Shown: positions 8,347-17,693 of the stretch, one piece after another
Layout: each line of letters starts with the position of its first letter
How positions within the stretch are numbered: position 1 is the first letter of the stretch
The notes under the pieces: generated by a model
Databases searched by the model: none
Told to the model about the DNA's origin: nothing
The model's input: only the letters and a program-made list of their open reading frames with translations
Source of the DNA: an uncultured Oscillospiraceae bacterium
GTDB lineage: Bacteria; Bacillota; Clostridia; Oscillospirales; Acutalibacteraceae
Length of the DNA stretch: 52,449 bases
Direction: 5' to 3'
Assembly (NCBI GenBank): GCA_902465155.1
Contig: CABQLY010000015.1
Coordinates: 1-52,449, forward strand
Made by a program: the position numbers and the translations under genes

Positions 8347-9203
8347 ACAACATTATCTCACTGCAAGATGTTACTTTTCAATATGAGGAGGAGCAGCCCG
8401 ATTCCGGCGCGGTTTTAAAAAACCTAAGCCTTAGCATAGCGCAGGGCAGCTTTACGGTTATTCTGGGCCACAACGGCTCGGGTAAATCTACCTTGGCCAA
8501 GCTGCTAAACGGCCTTTTAAAGCCAGATAGCGGCACCGTTTTGGTAGACGGATTAAACACTAAGGACGAAAAGCAGGAGTTTGAAATTCGCCGCCGGGTT
8601 GGCATGATTTTTCAAAACCCCGATAACCAGCTGGTTTGCTCGGTGGTGGAGGAGGATGTTGCTTTTGGCCCCGAAAATTTAGGGGTAGAGCCAAAAGAAA
8701 TTCGCCGGCGGGTAGACGCCGCCTTGCAGGCGGTAAACATGGCCGAATTTAAAAATGCTGCCCCGTTTTACCTTTCGGGCGGGCAAAAGCAGCGGGTTGC
8801 CATTGCCGGCGTGCTGGCCATGCAGCCTAAGGTGCTGGTTTTAGATGAACCCACCGCTATGTTAGACCCGGTTGGCCGCCGCGAGGTTATGAACACCGTT
8901 TGGCGGCTGAACAAAGAGCAGGGCATGACGGTGGTGCTGATTACCCATTACATGGAGGAGGCCGACGGCGCCGACCGCGTTTTGGTTATGGATAACGGAA
9001 AAATTACGGCCGACGATACCCCAACCGGCGTATTTGCCAACCCCGCTCTTTTAAAAAAAGCCGGGCTGGCGCTGCCGCAAACTACCGAGCTTTTGCTGCG
9101 CTTAAAGCAGGCAGGCTTGCCGGTAGAGCAGGGGGTTATTAACGCCGAACAAACGGCCAAGGCTATTGCCAAAGCCTTAAAAGGGGGCCGGGCCGCATGG
9201 TAG
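8343..9203 (+). CDS. ecfA1: ECF transporter ATPase EcfA1
   Basis: This is one of the two ATPases of a shared (group II) energy-coupling-factor vitamin importer. The 286-residue protein has Walker A GHNGSGKST, Q-loop MIFQNPDNQL, signature LSGGQKQR, Walker B VLVLDEPTAMLDP and the switch His in VLITHYM. I chose ATG 8343, which overlaps the preceding stop as ATGA with GGAG ten bases upstream, over the in-frame ATG at 8325. ecfA2 begins seven bases before its end. Confidence 0.95.
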   Translation: MNNIISLQDVTFQYEEEQPDSGAVLKNLSLSIAQGSFTVILGHNGSGKSTLAKLLNGLLKPDSGTVLVDGLNTKDEKQEFEIRRRVGMIFQNPDNQLVCSVVEEDVAFGPENLGVEPKEIRRRVDAALQAVNMAEFKNAAPFYLSGGQKQRVAIAGVLAMQPKVLVLDEPTAMLDPVGRREVMNTVWRLNKEQGMTVVLITHYMEEADGADRVLVMDNGKITADDTPTGVFANPALLKKAGLALPQTTELLLRLKQAGLPVEQGVINAEQTAKAIAKALKGGRAAW

Positions 9204-10066
9204 TTTTACAAACACAAAGCATTAGCTACACCTACCCGCAAACCGGCTCGGTACACCACGCCGCTATTAAGGATATTAGCCTTTCGGTTCAAAAAGGTGA
9301 GGTTACCGGCATTATTGGGCACACCGGCTCGGGTAAATCTACCCTTTTGCAAACCTTTAACGGTTTAATTAAGCCCAGCACCGGTACAGTGCTGCTAAAC
9401 GGGCAGGACCTTTGGGAAAACCCTAAAAAAATTGCCGAAAAGCGATTTCACATTGGGCTGGTTTTTCAGTACCCCGAGCACCAGCTGTTTGAGGAAACGG
9501 TTTTTAAAGACATTGCCTTTGGTCCGGGCAACATGGGGCTGGACCAGCAGGAAATTAACCGCCGGGTACACCTTTACACTAAAATGCTGGGGCTAAACGA
9601 AAGCTATTTGGAGCGCTCGCCCTTTGAGCTTTCGGGCGGGGAAAAGCGCCGCGTTGCCTTGGCCGGCATTTTAGTTATGGAGCCGGAGGTTTTAGTGCTG
9701 GACGAGCCCACTGCCGGGTTAGACCCCATTGGCCGCGCCATGCTGTTTAAGGCTATTCAGGCCTACAAAGCGCGCACGGGCGCCGCGGTGATTATTGTTT
9801 CGCACAGTATGGAGGATTTAGCGCAGCTTTGCAGCCGGCTGCTGGTTTTGCAAAAGGGCCGGCTGGTGCTTTCCGGCACGGTGGCCGAGGTTTTTTCAAA
9901 CCACGAACGGCTGCGGCAAATGGGGCTGGAGGTTCCGCTGGTAACCCGCGTGCTGCTTTATTTGCAGCAAAACGGCGTTGCGGTGCAGCCCAGCGCCTTT
10001 ACGGTAGAGCAGGCGGTGCAGCAGCTGCTTGCGGTTTACAAAGGGGGTGCCGGCCGTGCTGAGTAA
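9197..10066 (+). CDS. ecfA2: ECF transporter ATPase EcfA2
   Basis: This is the second ATPase of the ECF module, 289 residues. It shows Walker A GHTGSGKST, Q-loop LVFQYPEHQLFEETV (the EcfA2-type FPEHQ variant), signature LSGGEKRR and Walker B VLVLDEPTAGLDP. It overlaps both neighbours, so EcfA1, EcfA2 and EcfT should be made in fixed proportion. No substrate-binding S-component is encoded nearby, as expected for the group II arrangement in which S-components are dispersed. Confidence 0.95.
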   Translation: MVVLQTQSISYTYPQTGSVHHAAIKDISLSVQKGEVTGIIGHTGSGKSTLLQTFNGLIKPSTGTVLLNGQDLWENPKKIAEKRFHIGLVFQYPEHQLFEETVFKDIAFGPGNMGLDQQEINRRVHLYTKMLGLNESYLERSPFELSGGEKRRVALAGILVMEPEVLVLDEPTAGLDPIGRAMLFKAIQAYKARTGAAVIIVSHSMEDLAQLCSRLLVLQKGRLVLSGTVAEVFSNHERLRQMGLEVPLVTRVLLYLQQNGVAVQPSAFTVEQAVQQLLAVYKGGAGRAE

Positions 10067-10865
10067 TTTTACCTTTGGACAGTACTACCGCGCCGATTCG
10101 GTTATTCACCGCATGGACCCGCGCTTTAAGCTGCCGGAGCTAATTGCCGTAATTGTTTTTATTTTTGTTTGCCGCGGCTTTGGCACGCTGGCCATAATGG
10201 CGGCGTTGGTGCTGGCGGTTTTGCTGCTTTCCCGCGTGCCGCTAAAGCTTTATTTTAAAAACCTAAAGGCGCTGCTGCCCATTTTAATTTTAACCGCGCT
10301 GCTGAATATGTTTTATGTTCAGGAAAGCACCGTGCTGTTTCAATTTTGGGTGTTTACGGTTTCAACCGGCGGCATTTACCGTGCGGGGTTTATGGCGGTT
10401 CGGGTTGTGCTGCTTATTTTAATCAGCTCGGCTTTAACCTACACTACTACCCCAACCGAGCTAACCGACGCCATAGAAAGTCTGCTTTCCCCCTTAAAGC
10501 TTATTGGCCTGGGGGAGCCGGTGCATATGCTGGCTATGATGATGACCATTGCCTTGCGGTTTATTCCAACCTTAACCGATGAGACCGATAAAATTCTTTC
10601 GGCTCAGCGCGCCCGCGGCGCCAACACCGAAAGCGGCGGATTAATTAAAAAAATGAAGGCCATGGTGCCGGTGTTAATTCCGCTTTTAATTTCCTCGGTT
10701 CGCAGGGCGGGGGAGCTGGCCGAGGCAATGGATTGCCGCTGCTACAACGGCGGTAAGGGCCGCACCAGAATGAAGAAAATTGTTGCCGGTAGAAGTGATT
10801 TTCTTTCGCTTTTTTTGTTGGCGGTGGTTTTTTCGTCTATTATTATTCTGCAAATCATATTTTAA
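10056..10865 (+). CDS. ecfT: ECF transporter transmembrane subunit EcfT
   Basis: EcfT is the membrane scaffold that couples EcfA1/A2 to exchangeable S-components. The 269-residue protein starts at GTG 10056, preceded by AAGGGGGT and overlapping the ecfA2 stop. It has the FGQYYRADSVIHRMDPRFK opening, several membrane segments, the coupling motif AQRARGA near residue 183, a second Arg-containing coupling helix and a final membrane span. It precedes truA, matching the common Firmicutes order. Confidence 0.94.
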   Translation: MLSNFTFGQYYRADSVIHRMDPRFKLPELIAVIVFIFVCRGFGTLAIMAALVLAVLLLSRVPLKLYFKNLKALLPILILTALLNMFYVQESTVLFQFWVFTVSTGGIYRAGFMAVRVVLLILISSALTYTTTPTELTDAIESLLSPLKLIGLGEPVHMLAMMMTIALRFIPTLTDETDKILSAQRARGANTESGGLIKKMKAMVPVLIPLLISSVRRAGELAEAMDCRCYNGGKGRTRMKKIVAGRSDFLSLFLLAVVFSSIIILQIIF

Positions 10866-10881
10866 AAAGGGGGCCGGCCTT

Positions 10882-11649
10882 GTGGGTAGGCGCTGCTTAA
10901 AAATTGCATATCTTGGTACCGCCTACTGTGGCTGGCAGGTGCAAAAAAACGGCGTTTCGGTGCAGCAAACGGTGCAAACGGCGCTGCAAAAGCTTTTGGG
11001 CAGCCGCCCGGCGCTAACCGGCTGCAGCCGCACCGATTCGGGCGTGCACGCCAACGCTTTTTACTGCCACTTTAACGGGGGCGAAAATATTCCAAACAAA
11101 GGGCTGGTTGCCGGGCTGAACACCCTGCTTCCGAGCGATATTGCCGCGTTGGATTGCTTTGATGTTCCACCCGATTTTCACGCAAGGTACAGCGCCCTTG
11201 GCAAAAATTACATTTACAAAATTTACGAAAGCCCAACGCCAAGCCCGTTTTTAAACGGTCGGGTGCTTTGGCTTAAAAACGGGGTAGACTTAGAAAAAAT
11301 GAACGCGGCCTGCGCCGAGCTGGTTGGCACGCACAATTTTAAAAGCTTTTGCGCGGCCGGCAGTACGGTACAAAGCACGGTTCGCACCGTGCAAAGCTGC
11401 TTTGCCGAGCGGCAGGGCGGGCTGCTTACCTTTAGCGTTACCGCAAACGGATTTTTATACAACATGGTGCGTATTATGGTTGGCACCGTGCTGCAGGCGG
11501 CAAACAGTAAGCTGCCGCCCGAGCAAATAAAGCAAATAATAGCCCGGGAAAACCGCGCGGCCGCCGGTAAAACGGCCCCGGCCTGCGGCCTTTATTTAAA
11601 CCGGGTTTTTTATAACCAAGAAGATTTTTTAACCGCCAAGGGGGTGTAA
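10882..11649 (+). CDS. truA: tRNA pseudouridine(38-40) synthase TruA
   Basis: TruA makes pseudouridine at positions 38-40 of the tRNA anticodon arm. The 255-residue protein begins KIAYLGTAYCGWQVQ, has the catalytic Asp in CSRTDSGVHA, the Tyr-containing NYIYKIY segment and the C-terminal FLYNMVRIMVGTVL. The GTG at 10882 is used, with AAAGGGGG upstream; a longer frame from 10780 would overlap ecfT deeply. The usual rplM/rpsI neighbours are not present. Confidence 0.95.
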   Translation: MGRRCLKIAYLGTAYCGWQVQKNGVSVQQTVQTALQKLLGSRPALTGCSRTDSGVHANAFYCHFNGGENIPNKGLVAGLNTLLPSDIAALDCFDVPPDFHARYSALGKNYIYKIYESPTPSPFLNGRVLWLKNGVDLEKMNAACAELVGTHNFKSFCAAGSTVQSTVRTVQSCFAERQGGLLTFSVTANGFLYNMVRIMVGTVLQAANSKLPPEQIKQIIARENRAAAGKTAPACGLYLNRVFYNQEDFLTAKGV

Positions 11650-11652
11650 AGG

Positions 11653-13272
11653 TTGGCACAGCGAAAAAAGGTTAAAAAGGTTCGCCCAAAAAAGGCGTTA
11701 AAGCCCCAAAAGGCGGCGGCTGCAAAGCCGCAAGCCCGGCGCCGAACGGCCCCGGCACCCGCCCCGGTAGAGGCCATTAAAATGCAGCCCAAAAAACCAA
11801 AAGAAAAACAAACTGCCGCACCCAAGGCGCAAAGCGGCGCGGCAAAGGCCGCACCGGCGCAAAGGCCGGCGGTTTTAGAACAAAAAAGAGCCGCGTCCGC
11901 TTTAAAAACGGCAGACCCTGCAGTCTCGAAAGCCCGCGGTGCCGCCAAGGTGCAAAAAATGCCGCAGCGCCCCGCTGCCCCTAAAAAAAGCCGCCCGGCC
12001 GGCGCACGCCCCGCCCCGCCCAAACGCCAGCCGGGGGAAAGCCCCCGCAGCCTGTTTCAGTTAGGGTTAATTCGCGGGCGCCGCAAGCAGGTTCGCACAA
12101 AGCGTTTGGTGCTTTGCTGCACCGCGTTGGCAGTGGCCGTTTTGCTGGGGGTTTACACCCTGCTTAGCCCTACCGGGCCGTTAGAACACACGGTGAACTT
12201 TTTTGCGGCGCTGGGGGGCGGCAAGTTCCCGTTAACAATTAGCGGAACCGAGCTAAAAGCCCAAACAGCGCAGGGCGGCCGCGTTTTTGTACTAACCGAT
12301 TCGCATATTTTAGGCGTAAACGCCGGGGGCCGCGCGTTTTTAGAGCAGCAGCACGGGTTTTCCAACCCGGCTATGAAAACTTCGGCCGAGCGGGTGCTGG
12401 TTTACAACCGTGAAAGCACCGGCTACGCGGTTTTAAACAACAGCAAGGAGCTTTACCGCGGCGATTTAAAAAACATTATTTACAAGGGCGATATTTGCAG
12501 CAAGGGGCTGGTTGCCTTTGTAACCTCGTGCGACGGGTACGCAGCCGCCGTTAGCGTTTACACCAAAAGCTTAAAGCTAAAATTTACCTGGTATTTAACC
12601 GACGGCTTTATTAGCGATATTGCGCTTTCCAACAACGGCAAGTACATAGCCGTAGCCGCAGTAAATGTGCAAAACGGCGCGTACAGCAGTAAGGTGCATT
12701 GCTTTTCGCTTAAAAGTGAAACGCCGCTGTATACCGCCGATTTTCCCGAAACGGCAGTGCTTTCGTTGCAAAAGGTTTCGGGCAGCCTGTTTGCCGCGGT
12801 AACCCAAAATAACCTTACCTTTTTAACCTTTGGCGAAAACAGCCAAAAAAGCGGAACCGACCAATCGGCCACGGTCAGCTTTGTAAAAAGCTCCCCCAGC
12901 GGAAAGCGGCTGGCTGCGGTTTGCGGCAACCCCGGTGCTATGACGGTGTACCTTTACGACGCAAAGGGTAACACCTTAAACCGGTTTAATTTTAACGATG
13001 CCATGACCGACCTTGCCGTTACCGACCGCTATTTGTACATTTTAAATAACGATACCATTCGCCTGCTGCAGCCCGACGGCACCGAGCAAAGCCGCACAAC
13101 GGTAGACCGTGCCAAAACGCTGCTGGCGCCCTGCGGCTCCGGCGTATTGGCGGGGGATAATTCGCAAATAGATTATATTCGCATTAACCCGGAGCAGCAA
13201 AGCTCGGTGGTTTCTGGCAGTTCCTTGGTTTCGGGTGCTTCATCGACCTTGGCCGCAAGCGGAACCAATTAG
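11653..13272 (+). CDS. DUF5711-type membrane-tethered beta-propeller protein
   Basis: This is a 539-residue protein of unknown function starting with TTG at 11653, four bases after truA. Residues 1-~150 are very rich in Ala, Lys, Pro and Arg and look disordered and strongly basic. A single membrane segment (VLCCTALAVAVLLGVYTLL) lies near residues 152-171, followed by a propeller-like region with repeated strands such as GKYIAVAAVNV and GKRLAAVCG, typical of DUF5711 proteins. The tail after residue ~515 is Ser-rich. Topology suggests a cytoplasmic basic tail and an external propeller. The basic tail could contact nucleic acid or phospholipid head groups, but this is only inference. Confidence 0.75.
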   Translation: MAQRKKVKKVRPKKALKPQKAAAAKPQARRRTAPAPAPVEAIKMQPKKPKEKQTAAPKAQSGAAKAAPAQRPAVLEQKRAASALKTADPAVSKARGAAKVQKMPQRPAAPKKSRPAGARPAPPKRQPGESPRSLFQLGLIRGRRKQVRTKRLVLCCTALAVAVLLGVYTLLSPTGPLEHTVNFFAALGGGKFPLTISGTELKAQTAQGGRVFVLTDSHILGVNAGGRAFLEQQHGFSNPAMKTSAERVLVYNRESTGYAVLNNSKELYRGDLKNIIYKGDICSKGLVAFVTSCDGYAAAVSVYTKSLKLKFTWYLTDGFISDIALSNNGKYIAVAAVNVQNGAYSSKVHCFSLKSETPLYTADFPETAVLSLQKVSGSLFAAVTQNNLTFLTFGENSQKSGTDQSATVSFVKSSPSGKRLAAVCGNPGAMTVYLYDAKGNTLNRFNFNDAMTDLAVTDRYLYILNNDTIRLLQPDGTEQSRTTVDRAKTLLAPCGSGVLAGDNSQIDYIRINPEQQSSVVSGSSLVSGASSTLAASGTN

Positions 13273-13440
13273 GCTAAACGCCTGCGGGGAACCAATAAAA
13301 GGCTGCTAAAATTACAGTACCTTTTGTTTGCCCGTTATTTGCCCGGCTAAAATTTTTTGTTGGCGCTGCAAAAACGGCAATACTGCAAATATTTAAAAAA
13401 TATTCGGCTTGTTACATAAATTTTATAAGGAGGATTTTAC

Positions 13441-14148
13441 ATGCCTTGGATGTTAGACGCCTTTGTAGTGGCGGTTATTTTACTTTGCATTATTTTTTCG
13501 GTTCGGCGCGGGTTTGTACGCACAGCGGTAGAGGTGGTTGGGCTGTTTTTATCGTTTTACCTTGCCTTTGCGGTGGCCGGCGTAATTGCCGGCGCGGTGT
13601 TTGACCATTTTATTGCGCCCGCCATGGTGCAAAAAACCGTTTCGGCCGTGCAGCAAAACACCCAAAGCTCTGCCGCATTAACGGCCGAATCTATTTGGAA
13701 CGCGCTGCCCCAAACGGTTACAAAGGTTGCCGGCAATTTTGGCGTAACGGCGCAAAGCGTTGCCGGTAAGGTTGGCGGCAGCTTTTCGGCGGCCAATTTG
13801 CAGCCGGTTGCCGAGCAAGCGGTGCAGGCGGCGGCCCGGCCGGTTGTGGTGCCGCTTATAAGGGCTGTTGCCGGGGGCGTTTTAACCCTAATTTTAATGA
13901 TTTTTGTTAAAATTTTGGCCCGCCTTTTAGGGCGTGTGGCCCGGCTTCCGGTTTTGCGGCAGGTAGACGCGGTTTTGGGAATTATTTTAGGGCTGGTAAA
14001 AGGCTTGCTAATTGCCGGCATTTTGTGTATAATAATTTCGGTTGCGGTAAACCTTACCGTAAACGGGTTTTGGTGCTTTACGCGGGAGAATATTGAGGCC
14101 TCGGTGCTGTTCCGCTTTTTAGCGCAGCTAAACCCCTTTAACCGTTAG
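13441..14148 (+). CDS. CvpA-family membrane protein
   Basis: The 235-residue protein has the CvpA layout: an N-terminal hydrophobic pair beginning DAFVVAVILLCIIFSVRRGFVRTA (shortened here to DAFVVAVILLCII), a central soluble Gln/Ala-rich loop, and two more membrane spans with the VDAVLGIILGLVKGLLIAGI-like end (residues ~176-200). A strong AAGGAGG precedes the ATG. CvpA proteins are linked to colicin V production and envelope stress in other bacteria, but their mechanism is unresolved. Confidence 0.83.
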   Translation: MPWMLDAFVVAVILLCIIFSVRRGFVRTAVEVVGLFLSFYLAFAVAGVIAGAVFDHFIAPAMVQKTVSAVQQNTQSSAALTAESIWNALPQTVTKVAGNFGVTAQSVAGKVGGSFSAANLQPVAEQAVQAAARPVVVPLIRAVAGGVLTLILMIFVKILARLLGRVARLPVLRQVDAVLGIILGLVKGLLIAGILCIIISVAVNLTVNGFWCFTRENIEASVLFRFLAQLNPFNR

Positions 14149-14208
14149 TTAAAACACGCAGTTAATGTTGTTATAAAACCTTTTGTTACAAGAAACAAGG
14201 AGCAAAAA

Positions 14209-16530
14209 ATGAAATTGTGCAGCAAATGCAAAAAAAGGCCTGCCGTGGTTTTTATTTCCGACAGTACCAACCCCTCTAAAGAGCCGCGTGGCCTGTGCCT
14301 TTCGTGCGCGCAGGAATCCGGCATTAAGCAGGTGCAGGATATTTTAGACCGCATGAACATTTCAAAAGAGGATATTGAGGATATGAACGAACAGCTAATG
14401 TCCTTTATGGGGGAAATGACTGAAGGGGAGGAGCCGGAAAGCGACGACGGCGAAACCGACGGTGAAAGCGGCGAAAACGAGATGTTTGAATCGGGCGGCG
14501 CCCCGGTGTTCCCGTTTATTAACGGCATTTTCGGCGGCAAGGGCGAAAAGTCGGACGCCGACGAAAAAGGTGGAAAGCCCGGCGAGAAAAAAGAAAAAAA
14601 GAAAAAAGCCAAGCGCCGCTACCTTGAAATGTTTTGCACCAACCTAACGCAAAAAGCGCGCGACGGTAAAATTGACGCTATTGTTGGGCGGGACGAGGAG
14701 CTGGCCCGAATGATTCAAATTCTTTCCCGCCGCTCTAAAAACAACCCCTGCCTAATTGGCGAGCCGGGCGTTGGTAAAACCGCGGTGGTAGAGGGGTTAG
14801 CCCAAAAAATTGCTTTGGGGCAGGCGCCCGCAAGGCTGTTAGGACTTGAAATTTACCTGCTGGATTTAACCGGCCTGGTTGCCGGTACCCAGTTTCGCGG
14901 CCAGTTTGAAAGCCGGGTAAAGGGCTTGGTAGACGAGGTAAAATCGGCCGGGAACATTATTTTGTTTATTGACGAGGTACACAACATTGTGGGGGCCGGT
15001 AACTCCGAGGGGGCAATGAACGCCGCCAACATTTTAAAACCGGCGCTTTCCCGCGGGGAAATTCATGTAATAGGGGCAACCACGCTAAAGGAGTACCGCC
15101 AGTACATTGAAAAGGACGCCGCCTTAGAGCGCCGTTTTCAGCCTGTAACGGTAGAGGAGCCTTCGTTTGAAAACGCTTTAAAAATGCTGCAGTGCGTGCG
15201 CCCGTATTACGAGGGGTACCACAACATTAAAATTCCGGACGAAATGCTAAAGCAGGCCGTGACCCTTTCGGAGCGGTACATTTCCGACCGCTATTTGCCG
15301 GATAAAGCCATTGATTTAATTGACGAAGCCGCCGCCTGCGCCGCACTGCGCAACAAGGCCATTGAGCAGCTTTACACCCTAAATAAAAAAATTGCCGATC
15401 TGGCCGTTGCCGAGGAGCAGGAGGAGGCCAAGGTAGAGGCGGTAGATTACGAAAAGCTGGCTCAGGTTAAATCGGAGCTGGCACTGTGCCGCGAGCAGGC
15501 CGCAAAGCTTTACGGCCCGGCCGCCGAGGGCAAGGTGACCTTGCAGGACTTAGCCCGCGTGATTGAGCTTTGGACGGGGATCCCCGCCGCCAAGGTGCAG
15601 CAAAACGATTTAAAAAAGCTAGCAAATTTAGAGCAGGAGCTTAAAAAACGCGTAAAAGGGCAGGACCAGGCCGTTTCGCTGGTGGCTGCCGCGGTAAAGC
15701 GCTCTCGCCTTAAATTGGCCAACAACCGCCGCCCGGCCTCGTTTATTTTTGTTGGGCCTACAGGCGTTGGCAAAACCGAGCTGGCAAAGGCGTTGGCCGA
15801 CCTTTTGTTTGACACGCCCGAAACCCTGCTGCGGTTTGATATGTCAGAGTTTATGGAAAAACATTCGGTTTCGCGTTTAATTGGTGCGCCCCCCGGATAT
15901 GTAGGCTACGACGAGGCCGGCCAGCTGACTGAAAAGGTGCGCCGTAAGCCGTACAGCGTTATTTTGTTTGACGAAATTGAAAAAGCTCACCCCGATGTTT
16001 TAAACATTATGCTGCAAATTTTAGATGACGGCCGCATTACCGACGCCCAGGGCCGCACCGTGAATTTTGAAAACACTTTAATTATTATGACCTCGAACAC
16101 CGGGAGCGACAAAACCGAGAATTTAATGGGTTTTGGCAAAAGCGCCGAAACCGCCGCGCAGGAAAAGGCCATGCGCGCGCTGGAGGACTTTTTACGGCCC
16201 GAATTTTTGGCCCGGGTAAGTGAAATTGCGGTGTTTAACCCGCTGGGCGAAAAGGCCCTTTGCGAAATTGCTGAGCTGTGCCTTTCCGAGCTGCAGCAGG
16301 CGCTGCAGCAAAAAAGCATTGTGCTGCAGTACGAAAAAGGGGTGCCGGCTTATTTTGCGGCAGCCTGCAACGGGGTAAAGCGCGGTGCCAGAGATCTACG
16401 CAACAATGTGCGCCGTGAGCTGGAGGATGAAATTATTAACGCCATGATAGAGCACAGCGAGCAAACCCTGCAGGAGGTTTGTGCCACGGTGGAAAACGAA
16501 AAATTACAACTTACCTACCGATTTGCTTGA
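14209..16530 (+). CDS. clpE: ClpE-like ATP-dependent Clp protease ATPase
   Basis: This AAA+ unfoldase feeds proteins to ClpP. The 773-residue protein starts with a zinc finger (CSKCKKRP, then CLSCAQ) in place of the double Clp_N repeat, which is the ClpE arrangement. An acidic then Lys-rich linker runs to about residue 140. The first AAA module has GEPGVGKTA and FIDEVHNIVGAG, and the second has GPTGVGKTE, FDEIEKAHPD and the C-terminal D2-small domain. In relatives ClpE is repressed by CtsR; I could not identify a CtsR operator upstream. A promoter for the next gene overlaps its stop codon. Confidence 0.92.
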   Translation: MKLCSKCKKRPAVVFISDSTNPSKEPRGLCLSCAQESGIKQVQDILDRMNISKEDIEDMNEQLMSFMGEMTEGEEPESDDGETDGESGENEMFESGGAPVFPFINGIFGGKGEKSDADEKGGKPGEKKEKKKKAKRRYLEMFCTNLTQKARDGKIDAIVGRDEELARMIQILSRRSKNNPCLIGEPGVGKTAVVEGLAQKIALGQAPARLLGLEIYLLDLTGLVAGTQFRGQFESRVKGLVDEVKSAGNIILFIDEVHNIVGAGNSEGAMNAANILKPALSRGEIHVIGATTLKEYRQYIEKDAALERRFQPVTVEEPSFENALKMLQCVRPYYEGYHNIKIPDEMLKQAVTLSERYISDRYLPDKAIDLIDEAAACAALRNKAIEQLYTLNKKIADLAVAEEQEEAKVEAVDYEKLAQVKSELALCREQAAKLYGPAAEGKVTLQDLARVIELWTGIPAAKVQQNDLKKLANLEQELKKRVKGQDQAVSLVAAAVKRSRLKLANNRRPASFIFVGPTGVGKTELAKALADLLFDTPETLLRFDMSEFMEKHSVSRLIGAPPGYVGYDEAGQLTEKVRRKPYSVILFDEIEKAHPDVLNIMLQILDDGRITDAQGRTVNFENTLIIMTSNTGSDKTENLMGFGKSAETAAQEKAMRALEDFLRPEFLARVSEIAVFNPLGEKALCEIAELCLSELQQALQQKSIVLQYEKGVPAYFAAACNGVKRGARDLRNNVRRELEDEIINAMIEHSEQTLQEVCATVENEKLQLTYRFA

Positions 16531-16555
16531 AATTTTAAGCAAACCGTGGTATAAT
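16527..16555 (+). promoter_or_regulatory. Sigma-A promoter overlapping the clpE stop
   Basis: TTGAAA at 16527-16532 and TATAAT at 16550-16555 are 17 bases apart. The -35 box includes the clpE stop codon. It should drive the DUF5412-like gene and probably the genes up to the S26 peptidase. Confidence 0.85.
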
Positions 16556-16650
16556 CTGTTCGTGTATTAATTTGTTTTAATAAATGCACAAACACGCGCC
16601 GCGCCGCTAATTTTTGGCCGGTGTAAACCAAATTTTTAAACGGTGAAGTT

Positions 16651-17055
16651 ATGATGAAGTCTAAAGCTATTCGCGTTATTATTCCCGTGCTGCTGTTTGT
16701 GGTGTGCGTGGTGAATGTTGGCTATTTTATTCACAATGCGTTTTTCTATTCGTTAGACGGCCTGCCGCAGGGCAATTTAAGCTTTCCGGTAATGTCGCCC
16801 GACGGTAAAAACACCCTGCGCATTTACAGTGTGGAGATTGACGGCATTGGCACGGCCGTTCGGGGCGAAATTGTTTCGACCGATCGCACCTACAACATCT
16901 ACTGGGAAACCGGAACCACCTCGGCCATTGCCGCCTGGGTGGATGACAGCACGGTTGATATTAACGGCAACACCGTTAATATTAACGGCAAACCGTACGA
17001 CAGCCGCCGCCAAATTGAAATTCCAAGCGGCTCGGCTAAAAATAAGTTGCAATAA
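16651..17055 (+). CDS. DUF5412-like membrane-anchored protein
   Basis: This small 134-residue protein has one N-terminal membrane segment (residues ~7-29) followed by an external domain that reads like DUF5412: SPDGKNTLRIYSVE, IYWETGTTS and DDSTVDINGNTVNING. Family function is unknown. It starts within a few bases of two adjacent ATG codons and lies 21 bases before the cyclophilin gene, so they are likely co-transcribed. Confidence 0.65.
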   Translation: MMKSKAIRVIIPVLLFVVCVVNVGYFIHNAFFYSLDGLPQGNLSFPVMSPDGKNTLRIYSVEIDGIGTAVRGEIVSTDRTYNIYWETGTTSAIAAWVDDSTVDINGNTVNINGKPYDSRRQIEIPSGSAKNKLQ

Positions 17056-17076
17056 TAAACTATAAAAGGTGATCGT

Positions 17077-17673
17077 ATGAATTTACAAACCAAAGCCCCC
17101 GAAGCCGGGGATACCGTTGCCGTTATTACCACCACTTTGGGCGATATTTGCGTAAAGCTTTTTCCGCAGTATGCGCCAAAGGCGGTAGAAAATTTTACAA
17201 CCCACGCCAAAAACGGGTACTATAACGGCGTTATTTTTCACCGTGTGATTCCGGATTTTATGATTCAAGGCGGCGACCCGCAGGGCACCGGCACCGGCGG
17301 CGAAAGCATTTGGGGCGCCCCGTTTGAGGATGAATTTTGCCCCGAGCTGCACAATTTGCGCGGCGCGCTTTCAATGGCAAACGCCGGCCCGGGCACCAAT
17401 GGCAGCCAATTTTTTATTGTGCAGGCCAAAGCGGTGCCGGAGCAAATGCTTTCCCAAATGCAGGAGCTTAGTGAAAGCGGTTTTCCCGCCGAGGCGCAGG
17501 AAAGCTACAAGCAGCTGGGCGGCACCCCGTGGTTAGATTTTAGGCACACGGTTTTTGGCCAGGTTTACAGCGGCATGGAAACGGTAGACCGTATTGCTGC
17601 CGTTGAAACCGGCGCTATGGATAAACCGGTTGAGGATGTTTCTATTGTTAAAATAGAGGTTCGGCAGCTGTAA
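17077..17673 (+). CDS. Cyclophilin-type peptidyl-prolyl isomerase
   Basis: This enzyme catalyses cis-trans isomerisation of Xaa-Pro bonds. The 198-residue protein shows the cyclophilin core FHRVIPDFMIQGGDPQGTG, the ALSMANAG and GSQFFIVQ motifs and FGQVYSGMETVD. An insert of roughly 25 residues, relative to minimal cyclophilins, lies around residues 119-146 (PEQMLSQMQELSESGF), as in many clostridial homologues. No signal peptide is present, so it should act in the cytoplasm. Confidence 0.95.
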   Translation: MNLQTKAPEAGDTVAVITTTLGDICVKLFPQYAPKAVENFTTHAKNGYYNGVIFHRVIPDFMIQGGDPQGTGTGGESIWGAPFEDEFCPELHNLRGALSMANAGPGTNGSQFFIVQAKAVPEQMLSQMQELSESGFPAEAQESYKQLGGTPWLDFRHTVFGQVYSGMETVDRIAAVETGAMDKPVEDVSIVKIEVRQL

Positions 17674-17693
17674 TTAAATTAGGCGGTGATTTT

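Noticed and set aside
11610..12023. 137-residue minus-strand frame
   Set aside because: It is the antisense of the Ala/Lys-rich tail of the DUF5711 gene; its Ala/Gly/Phe composition is a shadow effect.
14145..14612. 155-residue minus-strand frame opposite clpE
   Set aside because: It is a Ser/Phe/Pro-rich shadow of the acidic and Lys-rich clpE linker.
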